From Brachypodium distachyon (lineage: Eukaryota; Streptophyta; Magnoliopsida; Poales; Poaceae): a stretch of DNA of 64,000 bases. The notes beneath the pieces are model-generated. The model was not told the origin of the DNA. It searched no databases and worked only from the letters and a program-made list of their open reading frames with translations. The stretch's first letter is position 1, and every line of letters begins with the position of its first letter. The stretch covers positions 34,114,914 to 34,178,913 of the forward strand of contig NC_016132.3 of assembly GCF_000005505.3 (NCBI RefSeq), given 5' to 3'. This document shows, piece by piece, positions 12,301 through 22,641 of this stretch. Made by a program: the position numbers and the translations under genes.

Positions 12301-12786
12301 CGCTTACAGGGAGGCGGACGACGTACCAGCCTACAGCCTACCGCACGCAACTGTAAATTAAAGAATAGCAAAGATGTTTCCTTAACTCATTTCGATTATC
12401 ATGAGCAGCTTAAATATATTAGTCTCACAAGGTTGCACGCCATACTCTTGTCGCAGGCAAGGGAACTCCTGGAGGAGGGTCAGCTAAGCTCGCTTGTGGA
12501 CAAGAGGCTAGGGAGCGACTACGACAGCGCCGAGCTGGTGGAGATGGTTCAGACAGTCTTGCTCTGCGCAATGTACAACGCAGATCATCGCCCAAGGATG
12601 TCTGAAGTCGTCAGGATGCTGGAAGGAGATGGATCGTCTGCCAAGAGATGGGAAGCCTTGAAGGATATCCCGACGACACCGTTGCCTGGAACCCCGGTGT
12701 TTATCCCTTCTCTTGCACATGGCGGTGAAGGCGAAGAGTATCAATCAGGGGACATTGAAGCCATCGAGCTCTCAGGGCCAAGGTGA
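3328..12786 (+). CDS. LRR-II receptor-like kinase, kinase-domain exons (5' part not in window)
   Basis: Three exons read as one kinase domain: 3328-3669, 5353-5744 and 12457-12786, joined by GT..AG introns in compatible phase. Visible motifs are the glycine loop [12 protein letters not shown], the VAIK-type lysine (AAVKRL), HRD in [13 protein letters not shown] (an RD kinase), DFG in VADFGMAKM, and APE in RIAPEYL. The C-terminus ends in [14 protein letters not shown] [10 protein letters not shown], the hallmark tail of the SERK/NIK-type LRR-II subfamily. These plasma-membrane kinases act as co-receptors or in growth and defence signalling. The signal peptide, LRRs and transmembrane exon are not recognisable upstream within 3.3 kb, so the gene is partial here. 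No frameshift or stop is seen in the exons. Intron 2 is 6.7 kb because of insertions. It may be functional if the 5' exons exist to the left; otherwise it is a truncated copy. Confidence 0.85.
3697..3718. repeat. CA microsatellite
   Basis: A run of AC dinucleotides lies just inside intron 1 of the kinase gene. Confidence 0.8.
3736..4172. mobile_element. MULE-type MITE in kinase intron 1
   Basis: The element is flanked by a perfect 9-bp target duplication TATATTATA (3727-3735 and 4173-4181), the Mutator signature. Its ends are inverted copies: GAGTAAATTTCACAAAA on the left matches the reverse complement of the right end, and the similarity continues for roughly 80 bp or more through a GTTTCATCG-containing stretch. 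It is 437 bp long with no coding capacity, so it is non-autonomous. Confidence 0.88.
4575..4668. mobile_element. Stowaway-like MITE
   Basis: Flanked by TA (4573-4574, 4669-4670). The ends CTCTCTCCGATCCATAAAAA and the reverse complement of the right end (TTCCCTCCGATTCATAAAAA) form near-perfect terminal inverted repeats of a short foldback element in kinase intron 1. Confidence 0.85.
4698..4785. mobile_element. Stowaway-like MITE
   Basis: Flanked by TA (4696-4697, 4786-4787). Ends CTTCCTCCGATCCATAATAA and the inverted ATTATGAACTGGGAG at the right pair with each other. It is a distinct subfamily from its neighbour at 4575 because the inner sequence differs (AAGTGTC rather than AATGTC). Confidence 0.82.
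5825..6616. mobile_element. PIF/Harbinger-like GC-rich element, copy A
   Basis: Flanked on both sides by TAA (5822-5824 and 6617-6619), the 3-bp target duplication of PIF/Harbinger elements. Terminal inverted repeats begin GAGCATCTTCAG and end CTGAAGATGCTC. The 792-bp body is very GC-rich and gives long Arg/Pro/Ala-rich open frames on both strands without any recognisable domain, so they are treated as compositional artefacts. It lies in kinase intron 2, 13 bp from a related second element. Confidence 0.78.
6630..7547. mobile_element. PIF/Harbinger-like GC-rich element, copy B
   Basis: It begins GAGCATCTTTAACAG and ends AAAGATGCTC, matching the termini of the neighbouring element; flanks are TTA (6627-6629) and TTG (7548-7550), so one base of the likely target site differs. 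It shares with copy A a subterminal stretch reading roughly GGGACCCATTTGTCAATGAG next to a GC-rich core and the CCTGTTTAGG-type right end. No transposase is encoded. Confidence 0.7.
7548..11475. other. Intron 2 filler without a recognised gene
   Basis: This part of kinase intron 2 is unassigned. A GC-moderate stretch (7560-8290) has open frames but no family that I recognise. Around 8511-8541 lies ACTAGTTAAGTGACCATGCG followed by TTGCAACGG, resembling an abundant grass repeat end, possibly Helitron-like. From 8550 the sequence is AT-rich. At 10051-10125 a sentence-like unit containing CAGTATTTCAGCTCAG is repeated in tandem. Confidence 0.4.
11476..11574 (-). pseudogene. Captured exon of a fizzy-related (CDH1/CCS52) WD40 gene
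   Basis: The 33 codons on the minus strand read [12 protein letters not shown], then [19 protein letters not shown]. This is the start of the WD40 propeller of plant fizzy-related APC/C activators (family consensus [31 protein letters not shown]). It is bounded by an acceptor-like ATTTTGCAG upstream and a GTGAGC donor downstream, so it is a genomic exon with intron borders, not a processed copy. The next expected exon (VTKLCDLG..) was not found. It lies antisense inside intron 2 of the kinase gene, so it is a transposed gene fragment rather than a working gene. Confidence 0.8.
11712..12371 (-). other. GC-rich open stretch upstream of the FZR fragment
   Basis: A 219-codon minus-strand frame rich in Arg, Pro, Ala and Ser runs here. 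Its last third, from [10 protein letters not shown] to SSSANLF, has more balanced composition, but I recognise no family. It may be the 5' leader or first exon of the captured gene, because it lies directly upstream of the FZR exon on the same strand. It could equally be untranslated CpG-rich promoter sequence carried along with the fragment. Confidence 0.3.
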
Positions 12787-13163
12787 TCCCCAAGCAATTT
12801 GACATGCATGTCAGAGGTCATATGTAGTGCTCCCACCCATATACCGTGATGATACGGCATTCTCGCCTTTCGGAAAAACATGCAAGATGGTCATGAAAAA
12901 TTCCGAAAAAAATGGATTTTCGGAATTTCTGGTTACCAAGACTAATGCATGATTTGTGGAAGTTCCAAATGGAGGGAGCATGTGGTAGAACCGTATGGGG
13001 TGGTAGCACTAGATATCTCTGTCAGAGTACAAAGTACTTATGCTGTATTAATAGTCGGTTTTAGTCTGTCAGAGCACAGAATCGAAGTAAAAGGTAGTAG
13101 TCCGTATATGGGATTCTTCTGACTTCAAACTTAATAAGAGTATCGTGTTTAAATTACTTCAGA

Positions 13164-13895
13164 TGAACCCCTCCTTAATCACGTTGTCAACAACGCTAAC
13201 ATGGAAACTGACTCCAGGCCTCACCTGTCGGTCTCTGTTACTTAATCTGCCTTAACCGGTCTGTTTTTAGGCCGGTTCGGGAAGTTCATCCGCCCCCTCG
13301 CCCTCGGCTTCTTCTCCATCCCCCACGGCCACGGCGCCCCGCGCGGCCGCGCCTAGCCCCCACGGCTTCCGCCACTCGCCTCCTCGGGCTCGGGGCTGAG
13401 GGGCAGCGTCCCTCGCTGAACGCGCTTGTGGATGACGACGACGGGCTATCCTTGGACAGCTCCCGCCTCGTGGCCTCCCGCAACGGCCTGGTCGTGGTCG
13501 ACCTCCGGCGCGGGAAGCACGACCGGGCCCTCAAGCTCTGCGTCTGCAACCCCATGACGGGCCAGGTGGACGTCCTCCCTCCCCTGAGAGGTAAGGACGG
13601 CCTCGGCCACTACGCCTGCACGGTGCTCACCCCCGACGACCAGACCGACACCGGCAACCCGCCGTCCGCGCACCGCCGCTTCCGCTTGGTCCTCGTCTAC
13701 AGCCGCGTGGCTTCACCGCGTTCCGCAGCTACACGTCGGAGGACGGCGGCACCGAATCGCGTGCGTACGCGGCCCGACCAGCCCAAACCGGCCTAAAAAC
13801 CGACCGGTTAAGCCAGATTAAGTAACAGAGACCGACGGGTGGGGCCCAGAGTCGGTTTCCCTGTTAGCGTCGTTGACAGCGTGATTACGGGTTCA
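13164..13895. mobile_element. Long-TIR (Pack-MULE-like) element carrying F-box-type sequence
   Basis: The left end (about 13164-13281) is an inverted copy of the right end (about 13785-13895). Shared blocks include CGGTCTCTGTTACTTAATCT and TTAACCGGTC, giving TIRs of about 115 bp. Between them lies GC-rich coding sequence from an F-box-associated protein. Long TIRs with a captured gene piece are typical of Pack-MULEs. The exact ends and a 9-bp target duplication could not be settled by eye. Confidence 0.72.
13411..13712 (+). pseudogene. Captured fragment of an F-box-associated/DUF-type grass gene
   Basis: The + frame contains LDSSRLVASRNGLVVVDLRR, then LKLCVCNPMTGQVDVLPPL and FRLVLVYSRV. These motifs are typical of the C-terminal part of grass F-box-type proteins (SRNGLLV, CNPMTG, VLPPL). 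There is no N-terminal F-box and no proper start, and the frame runs out into the right TIR. The fragment sits wholly between inverted repeats, so it was most likely captured by the element. Confidence 0.7.
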
Positions 13896-14298
13896 GCAAT
13901 ACATTTTTGCCCAATTATCAGGTTTAAGTGAATAAAAAAACCAAAAAGTGGAGTCTCGTCCTAAACCATGGGTTGTGTGATATTTACTCATGTTCTTAAG
14001 TTTACTAGCCTGTCTGGTTCGTTATCACCAACTGTCAACTTCGGTTGACATATTGCGATGGTACTGTATCTGTATCCAAATAACTGATAGACAATACTAG
14101 TTACCATGCTACAAACAATGCACACACTGTGTGCGAGAGCGGACCTGACATTACATTGGTCGATATATGAAGTTGCAGTTCAGAGTTTCAACTTCAAAGC
14201 AATTTGTTATACGAGTGCATTTGAGTTCCAAATATTATGCTGTACTACATCAGTAACATTAAACTGGAGGGTATAGGTACAATTCTTTGAAATTGTCA
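13896..14298. other. Spacer, no gene seen
   Basis: AT-rich sequence with no coding signal. Its last part (from about 14170) forms the left half of the first copy of a local duplication described separately. Confidence 0.5.
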
Positions 14299-14900
14299 CT
14301 CCCTCCGATTCATATTAGTTGTCGAAATATTACATGTATCTAGACACTTTTTAAACATAGATACATTTATATTTGAGCAAATTTGAGACAATTAATATGG
14401 ATCGGAGGGAGTACCTTTGTTTCTGGCTTTCTGCATGCCTACTCTGGCCTGCAACAAGAGCTATTCTGATGCAAGACAAGCACCAGAAGTTCAGAGCCAT
14501 GAACCATGCAAGTTCCCTTACCAAAACAATGCAATGTTTGTAGCATTCTACCTTGGAATCCAAGCACAAGAAATTATACCTCTACTCCCAAATTTAGTGT
14601 CACTTTGATGCAGAGGCCGAGGAGCTCCCCTTTTCGAAAAAAAACTCCCCAATTTAATGTCACAGATGCATAATATTCGGAGCTCAAAGCCTAACATATT
14701 GCTTTCAAGTTGAAACTCTGAAGAGCTATTATACTGTACATCAGTAACATTAAATTGGGGAGCATAGTTATAATTTCTTGAGATTCTTACCTTTCTTTCT
14801 GGATTTCTGCATGCCTACTGGCCTGCAACAAGAGCTATTCGATGCCAAGCACCAAAAGTTCAGACCCCTGAAGTTCAGATTTCAGAGCCATGAACCATGC
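14170..14900. repeat. Local tandem duplication, unit about 350-380 bp
   Basis: Two diverged copies follow each other: about 14170-14515 (without its MITE) and about 14690-14900. Shared words include CATCAGTAACATTAAA, TTTCTGCATGCCTACT, GCCTGCAACAAGAGCTATTC and CAGAGCCATGAACCATGC. The second copy ends at the MULE copy 1 target site GAACCATGC. Confidence 0.75.
14299..14411. mobile_element. Stowaway-like MITE (family also at 32477 and 59633)
   Basis: Ends CTCCCTCCGATTCATATTAG and the inverse of ATATGGATCGGAGGGAG. The inner sequence GTCGAAATATTACATGTAT then CTAGACACTTTTTAA is shared with the elements at 32477 and 59633. The right flank is TA; the left is CA. The second copy of the surrounding duplication lacks the element and shows TTCTTACCTTTC at that place, an empty site consistent with TA insertion. 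Confidence 0.87.
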
Positions 14901-16459
14901 GTCGATTTCAATAAAATAGACCTCGTGGTGAAACAATTTCATCAGATGAACCCCGGACGAAACTATTTCACAGCGATAACCCTTTTCCCTCAGCGCCCGA
15001 CTCTTAGGTGTTAAACCTGGGGATATCGCGCCTGCCCTGAAGGCGCTGAATGCCTGCCAGCGTGGCCAGGCAGCGACAGCATGGCACTTACGGGCCCACG
15101 AAGCAAGTCATGTAACGCCCAGGCGTTCGGCGCTATCGTCTCTGCAACTTAAGGCACGGCCGTTCCCCTGTCAGCACGGGCAGTTGCCTTTGCATCAACC
15201 GCAGGAACAGCCCAGCGCTCCCCTCTGCGCGACTCGGCAGGTATTCCTCGAATCCTCCCACATTTGGCCGTCGAATTGATTCCCCCTCCTCCCCCTAGGT
15301 ATTCAACTTCATTTGCATGCGTTTCATCCGTAAATTTTGTCCGATTTGATCCTATTTGAGGCGAACCCTAGATCTGTTAGGTTTTCTTAGGAATTCGTAT
15401 TTAATTCTTAGGAATCGGCCGTTCATCTATTAATTTATTCCTAGTATAATTCCTAGTTTAATCCTAGTATAATTCTTGAGTTGGGGCAAGCCCTAGATTT
15501 GCGAACATTCATAGGAAATTTGTTGACAGCACTCCAAAGAGGGAGAATTCAGTAAAATGATGGGTTAAGTCTCTTTCGTTTAGCATCTTATATGGTGGAA
15601 TTATTTTATATGTTAGTTGCATTGCCCAGGAAAACTTTGATTTAAGATTTGTATATGACTCTGGTTGATGAAAGGGAGAGAACAGTACTTAATCCCACAT
15701 TATTTGCTGCACACCAGCAGTAAAGTTGAGAAACTGTCAAAATACGTGTTTATGTCCTGCAGTGGGCAAGATTCTATCCTCTGCTGGTGCTCAGGTAATG
15801 CCAAGCCAGCATGATCTTATCTTATAGTACAAACAGATCCTATAATTAATATTCCTCAGTTTGTTTAAAAGCCTCAATGCACAAAGTATCTCCACACCGC
15901 ACTAACCATCCATCGGGCCAGCAACAAGGACCACTGAAATCTAATTTAAAACCATTAGAGTCTTCTGATCCCATTATAATGGTCTAGAGGAAGACAAACC
16001 TGCATGCCTAGGAAAGTTTAGCGGCTGCGTTATGAATTGCTCACCCTATTAGTAATATATAACTACTTAAAGTACTAATCCGCGTATGGTTCCTGATTCT
16101 TTCGTTTAGCATACTATATGTTTTACATATTATATGGACATTATGTTTTGCTGCCGGTCATTATGTTGTACTTACTATGGACAATTACTTTCTATATTGT
16201 GCTAAAATGGACATTATGTTTTGCTGCGGGTCCTTTGTTATGGTTATTGTGAATAGAGTAGTTATGTAGACATGGGTTTGCTTTGATGTATATTTATTTT
16301 TGTTTATGCTCTTGGTTTAGGAGAGTATAGGATGGTTATGTGAAAAAGCTGAATTAAGTTAGTTAAGGTTTATATTTGTTTGTGTTTATCTCGTAATGAT
16401 TGTTAGCATATTTACATCATTTGTGCTACTGAATGTTTAAATTATGAATTGTAAAAACC
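14901..16459. other. Left terminal region of MULE copy 1
   Basis: TIR followed by AGCGCC/GGCGCT-type hairpin words (for example GCGCCTGCCCTGAAGGCGCT and AACGCCCAGGCGTTCGGCGCT), then an AT-rich leader up to the PMD start codon. By analogy with MuDR, and with copy 2 where the TIR leads straight into the gene leaders, the TIR is likely the promoter of the PMD gene. No coding sequence was recognised. Confidence 0.6.
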
Positions 16460-16708
16460 ATGGCGCTTTTACATGAGCATTACGATCAACATCACCGCAG
16501 GCGTATTATGTGGGAAGAAGTGCGGGTAACTAATAGTTTCACATTTATTTACATATTTCTGTACTACTTTAATTTGAAATCACATTATGACCCATCACAT
16601 TATTTTGCAGGAATTAAGACCGTTGAAACTCTGGTCTCACGGGGCATCATCTAACGCCATGCGGTATGACGAGCGGTATACACCGTACATCGAGATGACG
16701 GGCCTCCT

Positions 16709-18035
16709 TGAAGGGGCGCGTAGAGATAAACAAAAACTTTTCCTACGCGAGCTCCCAAGATCTAGCCGAGGTAGAAGGTCACGAGGATCACCACTAGACG
16801 AGCAGTTGCGGATTATCGATGCGGCGCCTTGATGCAGTGCAGTCTCTCGATCCGATCCAGCCGATCCAATCCCGCGATCGTCGAAGTGCTGAACGTACAG
16901 CACCTCTGCCGGTATCCACACGTGCGAGGAGGAGCTCCGGCGGCGGACTGCTAGGTCCGGCGCGACGGTTGAACTGAATGGGGCTAGGGTTCTCAACGCA
17001 TGAGAGTGGAAAAACCATGCCCCTTAGGCATCCCACGCCCCTGCTTATATACCGAGTGGAAGTGGGCTCCAGCACTTGTGGCCCATCCACTCTGCGAGTC
17101 CAACTCGCATTGTCAGCCCAATTCCAGTTCGGGTCCAACCCGACCAAATACTTGCCCCCGCTCTTAAGTGTGTGACCCCGCAGACTCATGGCGACTTGGA
17201 CACGATTGGAGTCCGACTCTCAATCGATCAATCGGTAGCGGCTCCTAGTAGAACGTGCCGACTCCCAAGTACCATCGAGTCATGACGACGTACCTTCCAA
17301 TGTGACATACGTCTTAGTCCCTTTTGCCTCACAATATATCGTGTCAAACTATAGGCGATTAATCGTCATCCCTTTAATAGTTCAACTCTCTTCTTGATCT
17401 GTGATATACGATTCATCCGACTAACTCTTAGTCGATCGACCCGGTTAACAGTTAACCAAGTCGCGCATGGCCATGCTTCCCGAATCATATCACTCGAGAG
17501 GGCCCAGAGAATATCTCTCCAGTCGGAGGGGCAAAATCCCATCTTGGTTATCCACATCACACAGCTTGATTCTCAGTCAACCCGAACTCTGCCTTTATAA
17601 ATGCCCTGTTACGGAACAACGTTTGACAGAACCTAAGTTGGTGATCCACAACTCGGATTGTGCGATAACCTCAGGTCTAAGGATTACATTGATTGAGACA
17701 TGCAAATGACGACCTACTCGTTGCATCTCAATATGGGTCAGTCCGAATCGCTAAACTCTTTAGCCGAGTCCGTGTAAGTTGGAATGACATCACCATGCCC
17801 ATGACAAGTGGAACCGAGTCATCAGCCAACTTTCACATTAGTCTAGGTTATGTGTCCAGCACAACCTCAATGACTAAGGACAATTTAGTATGAACAATAT
17901 GAATACATAGTTCCACAATCAAATCACATATTCAATGATACATATCAGATGTTCAAACAAGAACAACTTAATAATATTTATGAATACATTGGGAATTACA
18001 TCATACATGATTGCCTCTAGGACATATTCCCAACA
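16709..18035 (-). mobile_element. Copia-type solo LTR, minus orientation, in PMD exon 2
   Basis: Perfect 5-bp target duplication CTCCT (16704-16708, 18036-18040). Read on the minus strand it begins TGTTGGGAATATGTCCTAGA and ends CCCCTTCA, so it has TG..CA ends. The length is 1327 bp with no gag-pol, so it is a solo LTR left by recombination between two LTRs. Its sequence is related to that of the solo LTR at 19302 (shared GGCAATCATG.., GTGTGGATACC, AACC-rich words). Open frames inside it are noise. Confidence 0.88.
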
Positions 18036-19301
18036 CTCCTCCCTTTCATACATCTTGTAACCCGGTCTACGGCGTCGTTGAACGCTGCTGCAATCACCGC
18101 GCTTGTGGACCGGTGGAGGCCTGAGACGCATACATTTCATCTCATGATTGGTGAGATGACGGTGATGCTCCAGGATGTATCCATGATACTCGCACTTCCA
18201 ATCGAGGGAGAACCGGTCTGCTTGAATACCAACTCTTCGGGATGGCGCGAGAAGATGCAGCTTCTTATTGGTAGAGCTCCTGCTGAGGCTGAGGACCCCA
18301 TGCATGATAGGGTACCCGCTGGCGCCACATATACTTGGATCACGTAGAACTTTGCGCAGTGCCCCGATGATGCTACAGATGCGGTGGTCCAGTAGTACGC
18401 TCGCGTGTACGTCTGGTATGTCATCACTAGGACTCTCTTTGCCAATGGGGGTGGCAGGACAGCCCAATGGATGTGGCTGGAGGCTTTGACTCTTTGGGAC
18501 ACGAAATGGAGCTGGGGTACGGCGGCACTAGCCTACTTATACCGACAGGTAATGAGATGTTCATTAATTTTATTGATGTTGTAATATATCATTGACTCAG
18601 GGGCACACGATATGACATGTTTTGTTCCTTTTGTTTTCTTGCAGTTGGACAAAGCCTGTCGTAGGACAGGTACGGACAGCGGGATTGGCGGTCCTTTGCT
18701 ACTTCTGTCCCTGTGGAGCTGGGAGCGCTTTCTAGTGGGTCGCCCCAATTTGCTCAACTACCACCCATGGGATGACCATGGGAACCCGCTGCGGCGACCC
18801 ACATGGGCATACAAGTGGCACCGGGTTTCGGAGAGCACCAGCTCCACAAAAATCCTATACAAGCAATACACTAACGAGTTTGATGCCCTAACTCCTCAGC
18901 AGGTAATTCTCTAAGCTCATTCTCTTCTTTGCATAGTATCATGGCAATGTTGTGCTTACAGAGGCCCCAAAATATGTAGGTTGTGTGGCAGCCATATGGT
19001 GCGGGTCAGAATTTTGGGGAGACTTGCGAGTTCGCTCTGAACCCGAAGTGCTTAGAAGAGAAACATCTGTGGGTGATGCAATGCCCAATGGTTTGTTTGT
19101 GGGCCGTTGAGTATCATCTGCCACATCGTGTCATGGCCCAGTTTGGATTGTTTCAAACAAACCCGCCGAAGGGGAAGGACACTAGCATCAGACTGCATGA
19201 GTACGAGTTAACACACCGTTTAATATTCATAGAAAATATTTGTTTCATATTACTAATACCATGTCTTTTATTATGTAGCTATGGCAGGAAGAGGTGCAAA
19301 A

Positions 19302-20656
19302 TGTTGGAGATATGCCCTAGAGGCAATCATGTGATGATGTTATTTCCTATGTATTCATGAGTTATTGTTATTGTCCTTGAACATCATCACTGATATGTAT
19401 CAATAAATACGTGATTTGTTTGTGAGACTATGTATTCTATGATGTTGTTCTAATGGTCCCTAGTCATTGAGGTTATGCGGACACATAATTTAGACTAGCA
19501 ATGTGAATCAGTATGATGACTATGTTTCACAAGTCATAGGGCAAGGTGTTGCCGACTGATAGCATGGACTCGACAATGAGATTGTTGAGTCGGACAGACC
19601 CGCACTGAGACACAACGAGATGATTGTCATTTGTTAGTCTCAAGTACGATGTATATGCCAGTCCTAGACCTGAGGTCATCGTATGAGCTTGGGATGTGAA
19701 TCGGCCTACTTAGGGGTTGCCAAACGCTACTCCGTAACTGGGTGGTTATAAAGGTAGCTTTCGGGTTTGCTGAGAAACATACTGCGAGTCATGGTTGATC
19801 AAGATGGGATTTGCCCCTCCTGTTCGGAGAGATATCTCTGGGCCCTCTCGAGTGATCAGATTCGGAAAGCATGGCCATGCGACTTGGGTTAAGTGTTAAC
19901 CCGTTCGGGAATCTGTATCACAGGAACGAGAAGAGACTCGAGCTATCCACAAGGATGACACGCACTCGCCTTGAGCTCGACACACATATCGCGAGGCAAA
20001 AGGAATGTTGCATATGACACATTGTATGGTTCGTCAATATACCCTGTGGTTACTCGGGAGTTGGCACGTGCTGCTAGGCGCCGCTACCAACTATCGACTT
20101 GAGTCGGTGCCAGTGGACGAGTAAGGTGTTACTCGGGCCCGCAGTCCGAGCTCGTAGTCGTGGCCGACTGACCGCGAACCTGAAGGGTCACACGCTTAAG
20201 GGGTGGGAACCGAGTTGGATCGGATCCAACTCGTATCGGGCTTGGACTCCTAATGGGCCTCAAGTGTTGAGCCCACTAGGGACGTCTATATAAGTGGAGG
20301 AGACCAACCCGTCTAGGGTAACCCCAGTTCAGACACGAGTTAGACTCGGCCGTCGCACCTCCACGCCCAAAGCCTTGCGATCGGATCTAGCAGTCCGCCG
20401 CACGGAGTTCCTCCCTGTACGTGTGGATACCTCGGAGGCGCTGCACCTGCGGCGCTTGGACGAACTGTTCGTGGGATCGGCGAGGAGGAGCAGGCTGTTC
20501 GACTACTCGGCATCGACGCGCTACATCGACTCTACTTCCGCTACGGGTCTGCGCGTCTAGTGGTAATCTCGTGATCCATTATCTACAGCATTGATCCGGG
20601 CGGAAGCGGTAGAAAATTTTATTTTGTGCTAGCGTAGCATACCGCGTTCCCCAACA
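19302..20656 (+). mobile_element. Copia-type solo LTR, plus orientation, in PMD exon 5
   Basis: Perfect 5-bp target duplication CAAAA (19297-19301, 20657-20661). It begins TGTTGGAGATATGCCCTAGA and ends CCGCGTTCCCCAACA. The length is 1355 bp. No internal retrotransposon sequence, primer site or polypurine tract remains, so it is a solo LTR. It is the same family as the neighbouring insertion but in the opposite orientation. Confidence 0.92.
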
Positions 20657-21689
20657 CAAAAAGATTCAGAATTGGCCCGTGGTTCACGGAGAGCACGTGG
20701 ACAAGTTTAAGCGGTGTGTTGAGAAGGCGAAGCAAGCTCGTGGATCCCAACTTAGAGAGCATTGCCCTCTGGCTTTTAGCAACTATGTACGTTGGTTCCT
20801 CGCTAACACCCATGCAAATATATGTCCACCTGCTTATGACCCAGATATTCTGGAAGAGCCGGTCCTATTTGACGACGTTGCCGACCTCGAGTACAATCGA
20901 ATCATAAGGGAAGGGACGCAGACGGATTTTGCGCCTGTCTTGAAGTTTGTGGTAAGCTTTGTCCTATTATCGTTTCGTTTTGCCGTCATGCATCTAGCGG
21001 ATTGACCTTGCCATTATTGCAGCGCGAGGAGATTAGGAAGGACGCCGATGCGTGCAAAATTGTTCTGGAAACATCGGAGGGACAGAAGGACAGCAGCACG
21101 CTTCGAGAGTTTGTGAAGGTACATTTCGGGAGAAACTTCACGAGCTAATGTAATGGTCATAACATCTTAACTGAATAAAAATATGTTAATCCGCAGCGAA
21201 CGGGACAAAGACTCCGCCGGCTAGCGAACATTATGGGCTGCCGTGACAATGAGATAGTGACACCGTCACAATCTACGTCGTCGCAGCGGACGGGAGATGT
21301 CGAAGCCTCCACTGCTGACCTTGATGACAATTTGTCCACGCAGGTATTAACACAATGCCTAACAAACAATCATCTATTTTTTCCACATATTTATTACACT
21401 CTCATCCTTCTGCTGAAATGCAGGAAGGGCAGGAAGGAGATGACAACACCACGTTGAAGGCGTGGCAACGCTCCGCTATCAAGCTGAAGCCTTGAAAGCC
21501 GACCAAGCACTTTACACCTTCTGATTACGAGAAGAGAAAGAAGATTGTCTTCGATGCTGCCGATGAAGATGAGGAAGAAGAGGAGGAGGAAGAGGAAGAG
21601 GAAGAGGAAGATGAGGAAGAAGAGGAAGAGGAAGAGGAAGATGTGCAACCTAGGGAGAAAAAGAATATTAGCCTGCGTGTTGAACAAGA

Positions 21690-22230
21690 ACTCACGCCCT
21701 GTCGGTCGGCGCTAAACTTAGCAGTTTTGTGCCTTACGTTCGGGCACTAATGTACTCGAACGCTTCTGGAACGCTACTGGATATGTATTGGACATAAATG
21801 GCTACCTCTTCACGCCCTGCCGGTGAACGCTAATATTTGAACTCTAGCGCCTTAGCGTTAGGCGCTAAACCCGCTCACCACGAGCTTAAATGGTACCGGA
21901 ATGCTTCTGGAATGGGACTGGATGTATGTTGATCATGTATTTAAGCGGCTTCACGCCCTGTCGGTGGGCGCTCTTTTTACAAGTATAGCGCCTTTCCATC
22001 AGGCGCTAAACATGATGGCCTGTACGTTAAACGCTTCTGGAACAGTGCTGGACATATCTCGATCATCTATGTTAGGAGCTTCACGCCAGGAGGGAGGCGC
22101 TGTTATGGCTACCTTCGCGCCTCCCAATCGGGCGCTAAACTAGGTGACCTCGATCTTAAACGCTACTGGAACGATTCTGGAGTGGGACGGAACGCTTCAC
22201 GCCAAGCCTCTGGGCGCTAAACATGCTTAC
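21690..22230. repeat. Spacer repeats of MULE copy 1
   Basis: Between the convergent genes lies a degenerate tandem array. Each unit contains TTCACGCC, a GGCGCTAAAC-type word, and AACGCTTCTGGAAC or a variant. It corresponds in position to the ordered array at 39225-39800 in copy 2, though the unit sequence differs. Confidence 0.7.
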
Positions 22231-22425
22231 AGAAAGCTCGAAAGCTACTGCACGTTTGCACAAATGAGCGGACCGATGATATCAAATCAGTACAGGGACA
22301 TATTTCAGCAGAGGTACAAATTTTCAGTTCAACGTTATGTAATAATCTAGGACATTGTTCTCCAGACGTTACATAAAATACAACATAGTTGTCCACACGG
22401 TACAGAAATAACTTTCCATTTCCTG

Positions 22426-22569
22426 CTACTTTTGCTTGTCCGTTGCTTCCCTTACTTCCCTCTCTCTCACAGCCTGCGCAGCCCTCAGCCACCATAAAGA
22501 CCTCTCACCCTTGTCCCTCTCCTCCTCGTCCCACTTGGTTGTTGCCTTCGGAGGTTGAGACGCCGCCAT
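22426..22569 (-). pseudogene. ORF3 of MULE copy 1, truncated
   Basis: A 47-codon frame starts MAASQPPKATTKWDEEERDK directly after an acceptor-like TTTTTGCAG. Its first part matches the start of the longer coiled-coil frame at 40061-40500 in copy 2 (MAGTQPPKAPPKWD.., then GDKGER..WW), but it stops early. The lost coiled coil suggests a deletion. Function unknown. Confidence 0.5.
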
Positions 22570-22641
22570 ACCTGCAAAAACATCTCGGTTAGCTCCAAAG
22601 CACAACTTGCATTACTAAAAAGAAGAAAACATACAGAAATT

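Larger units (their letters stand above)
16460..21750 (+). pseudogene. Plant mobile domain (MAIN-like) protein, MULE copy 1, broken
   Basis: Exons collinear with the better preserved copy 2: exon 1 16460-16525 (MALLHEHYDQHHRRRIMWEE..), exon 2 from 16611 to 18548, exon 3 18645-18902, exon 4 18980-19200, later exons to 21750. The PMD signature is clear: ITALVDRWRPETHTFHL, then LQDVSMILALPIEGEPV, and GRTAQWMWLEALTLWD. The C-terminus is a long Glu/Asp run (about 21550-21650). A solo LTR splits exon 2, another splits exon 5, and in-frame stops occur in exon 2 (after GATYTWIT and in VVQ*YARVYVWYV) and near the end (KLKP*KP). PMD proteins of plants include MAIN/MAIL1, nuclear factors linked to silencing; many relatives sit in transposons. 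Confidence 0.85.

Noticed and set aside
20099..20560. Open frames inside the solo LTR
   Set aside because: They lie within an LTR bounded by TG..CA and a 5-bp duplication; no gag-pol similarity.
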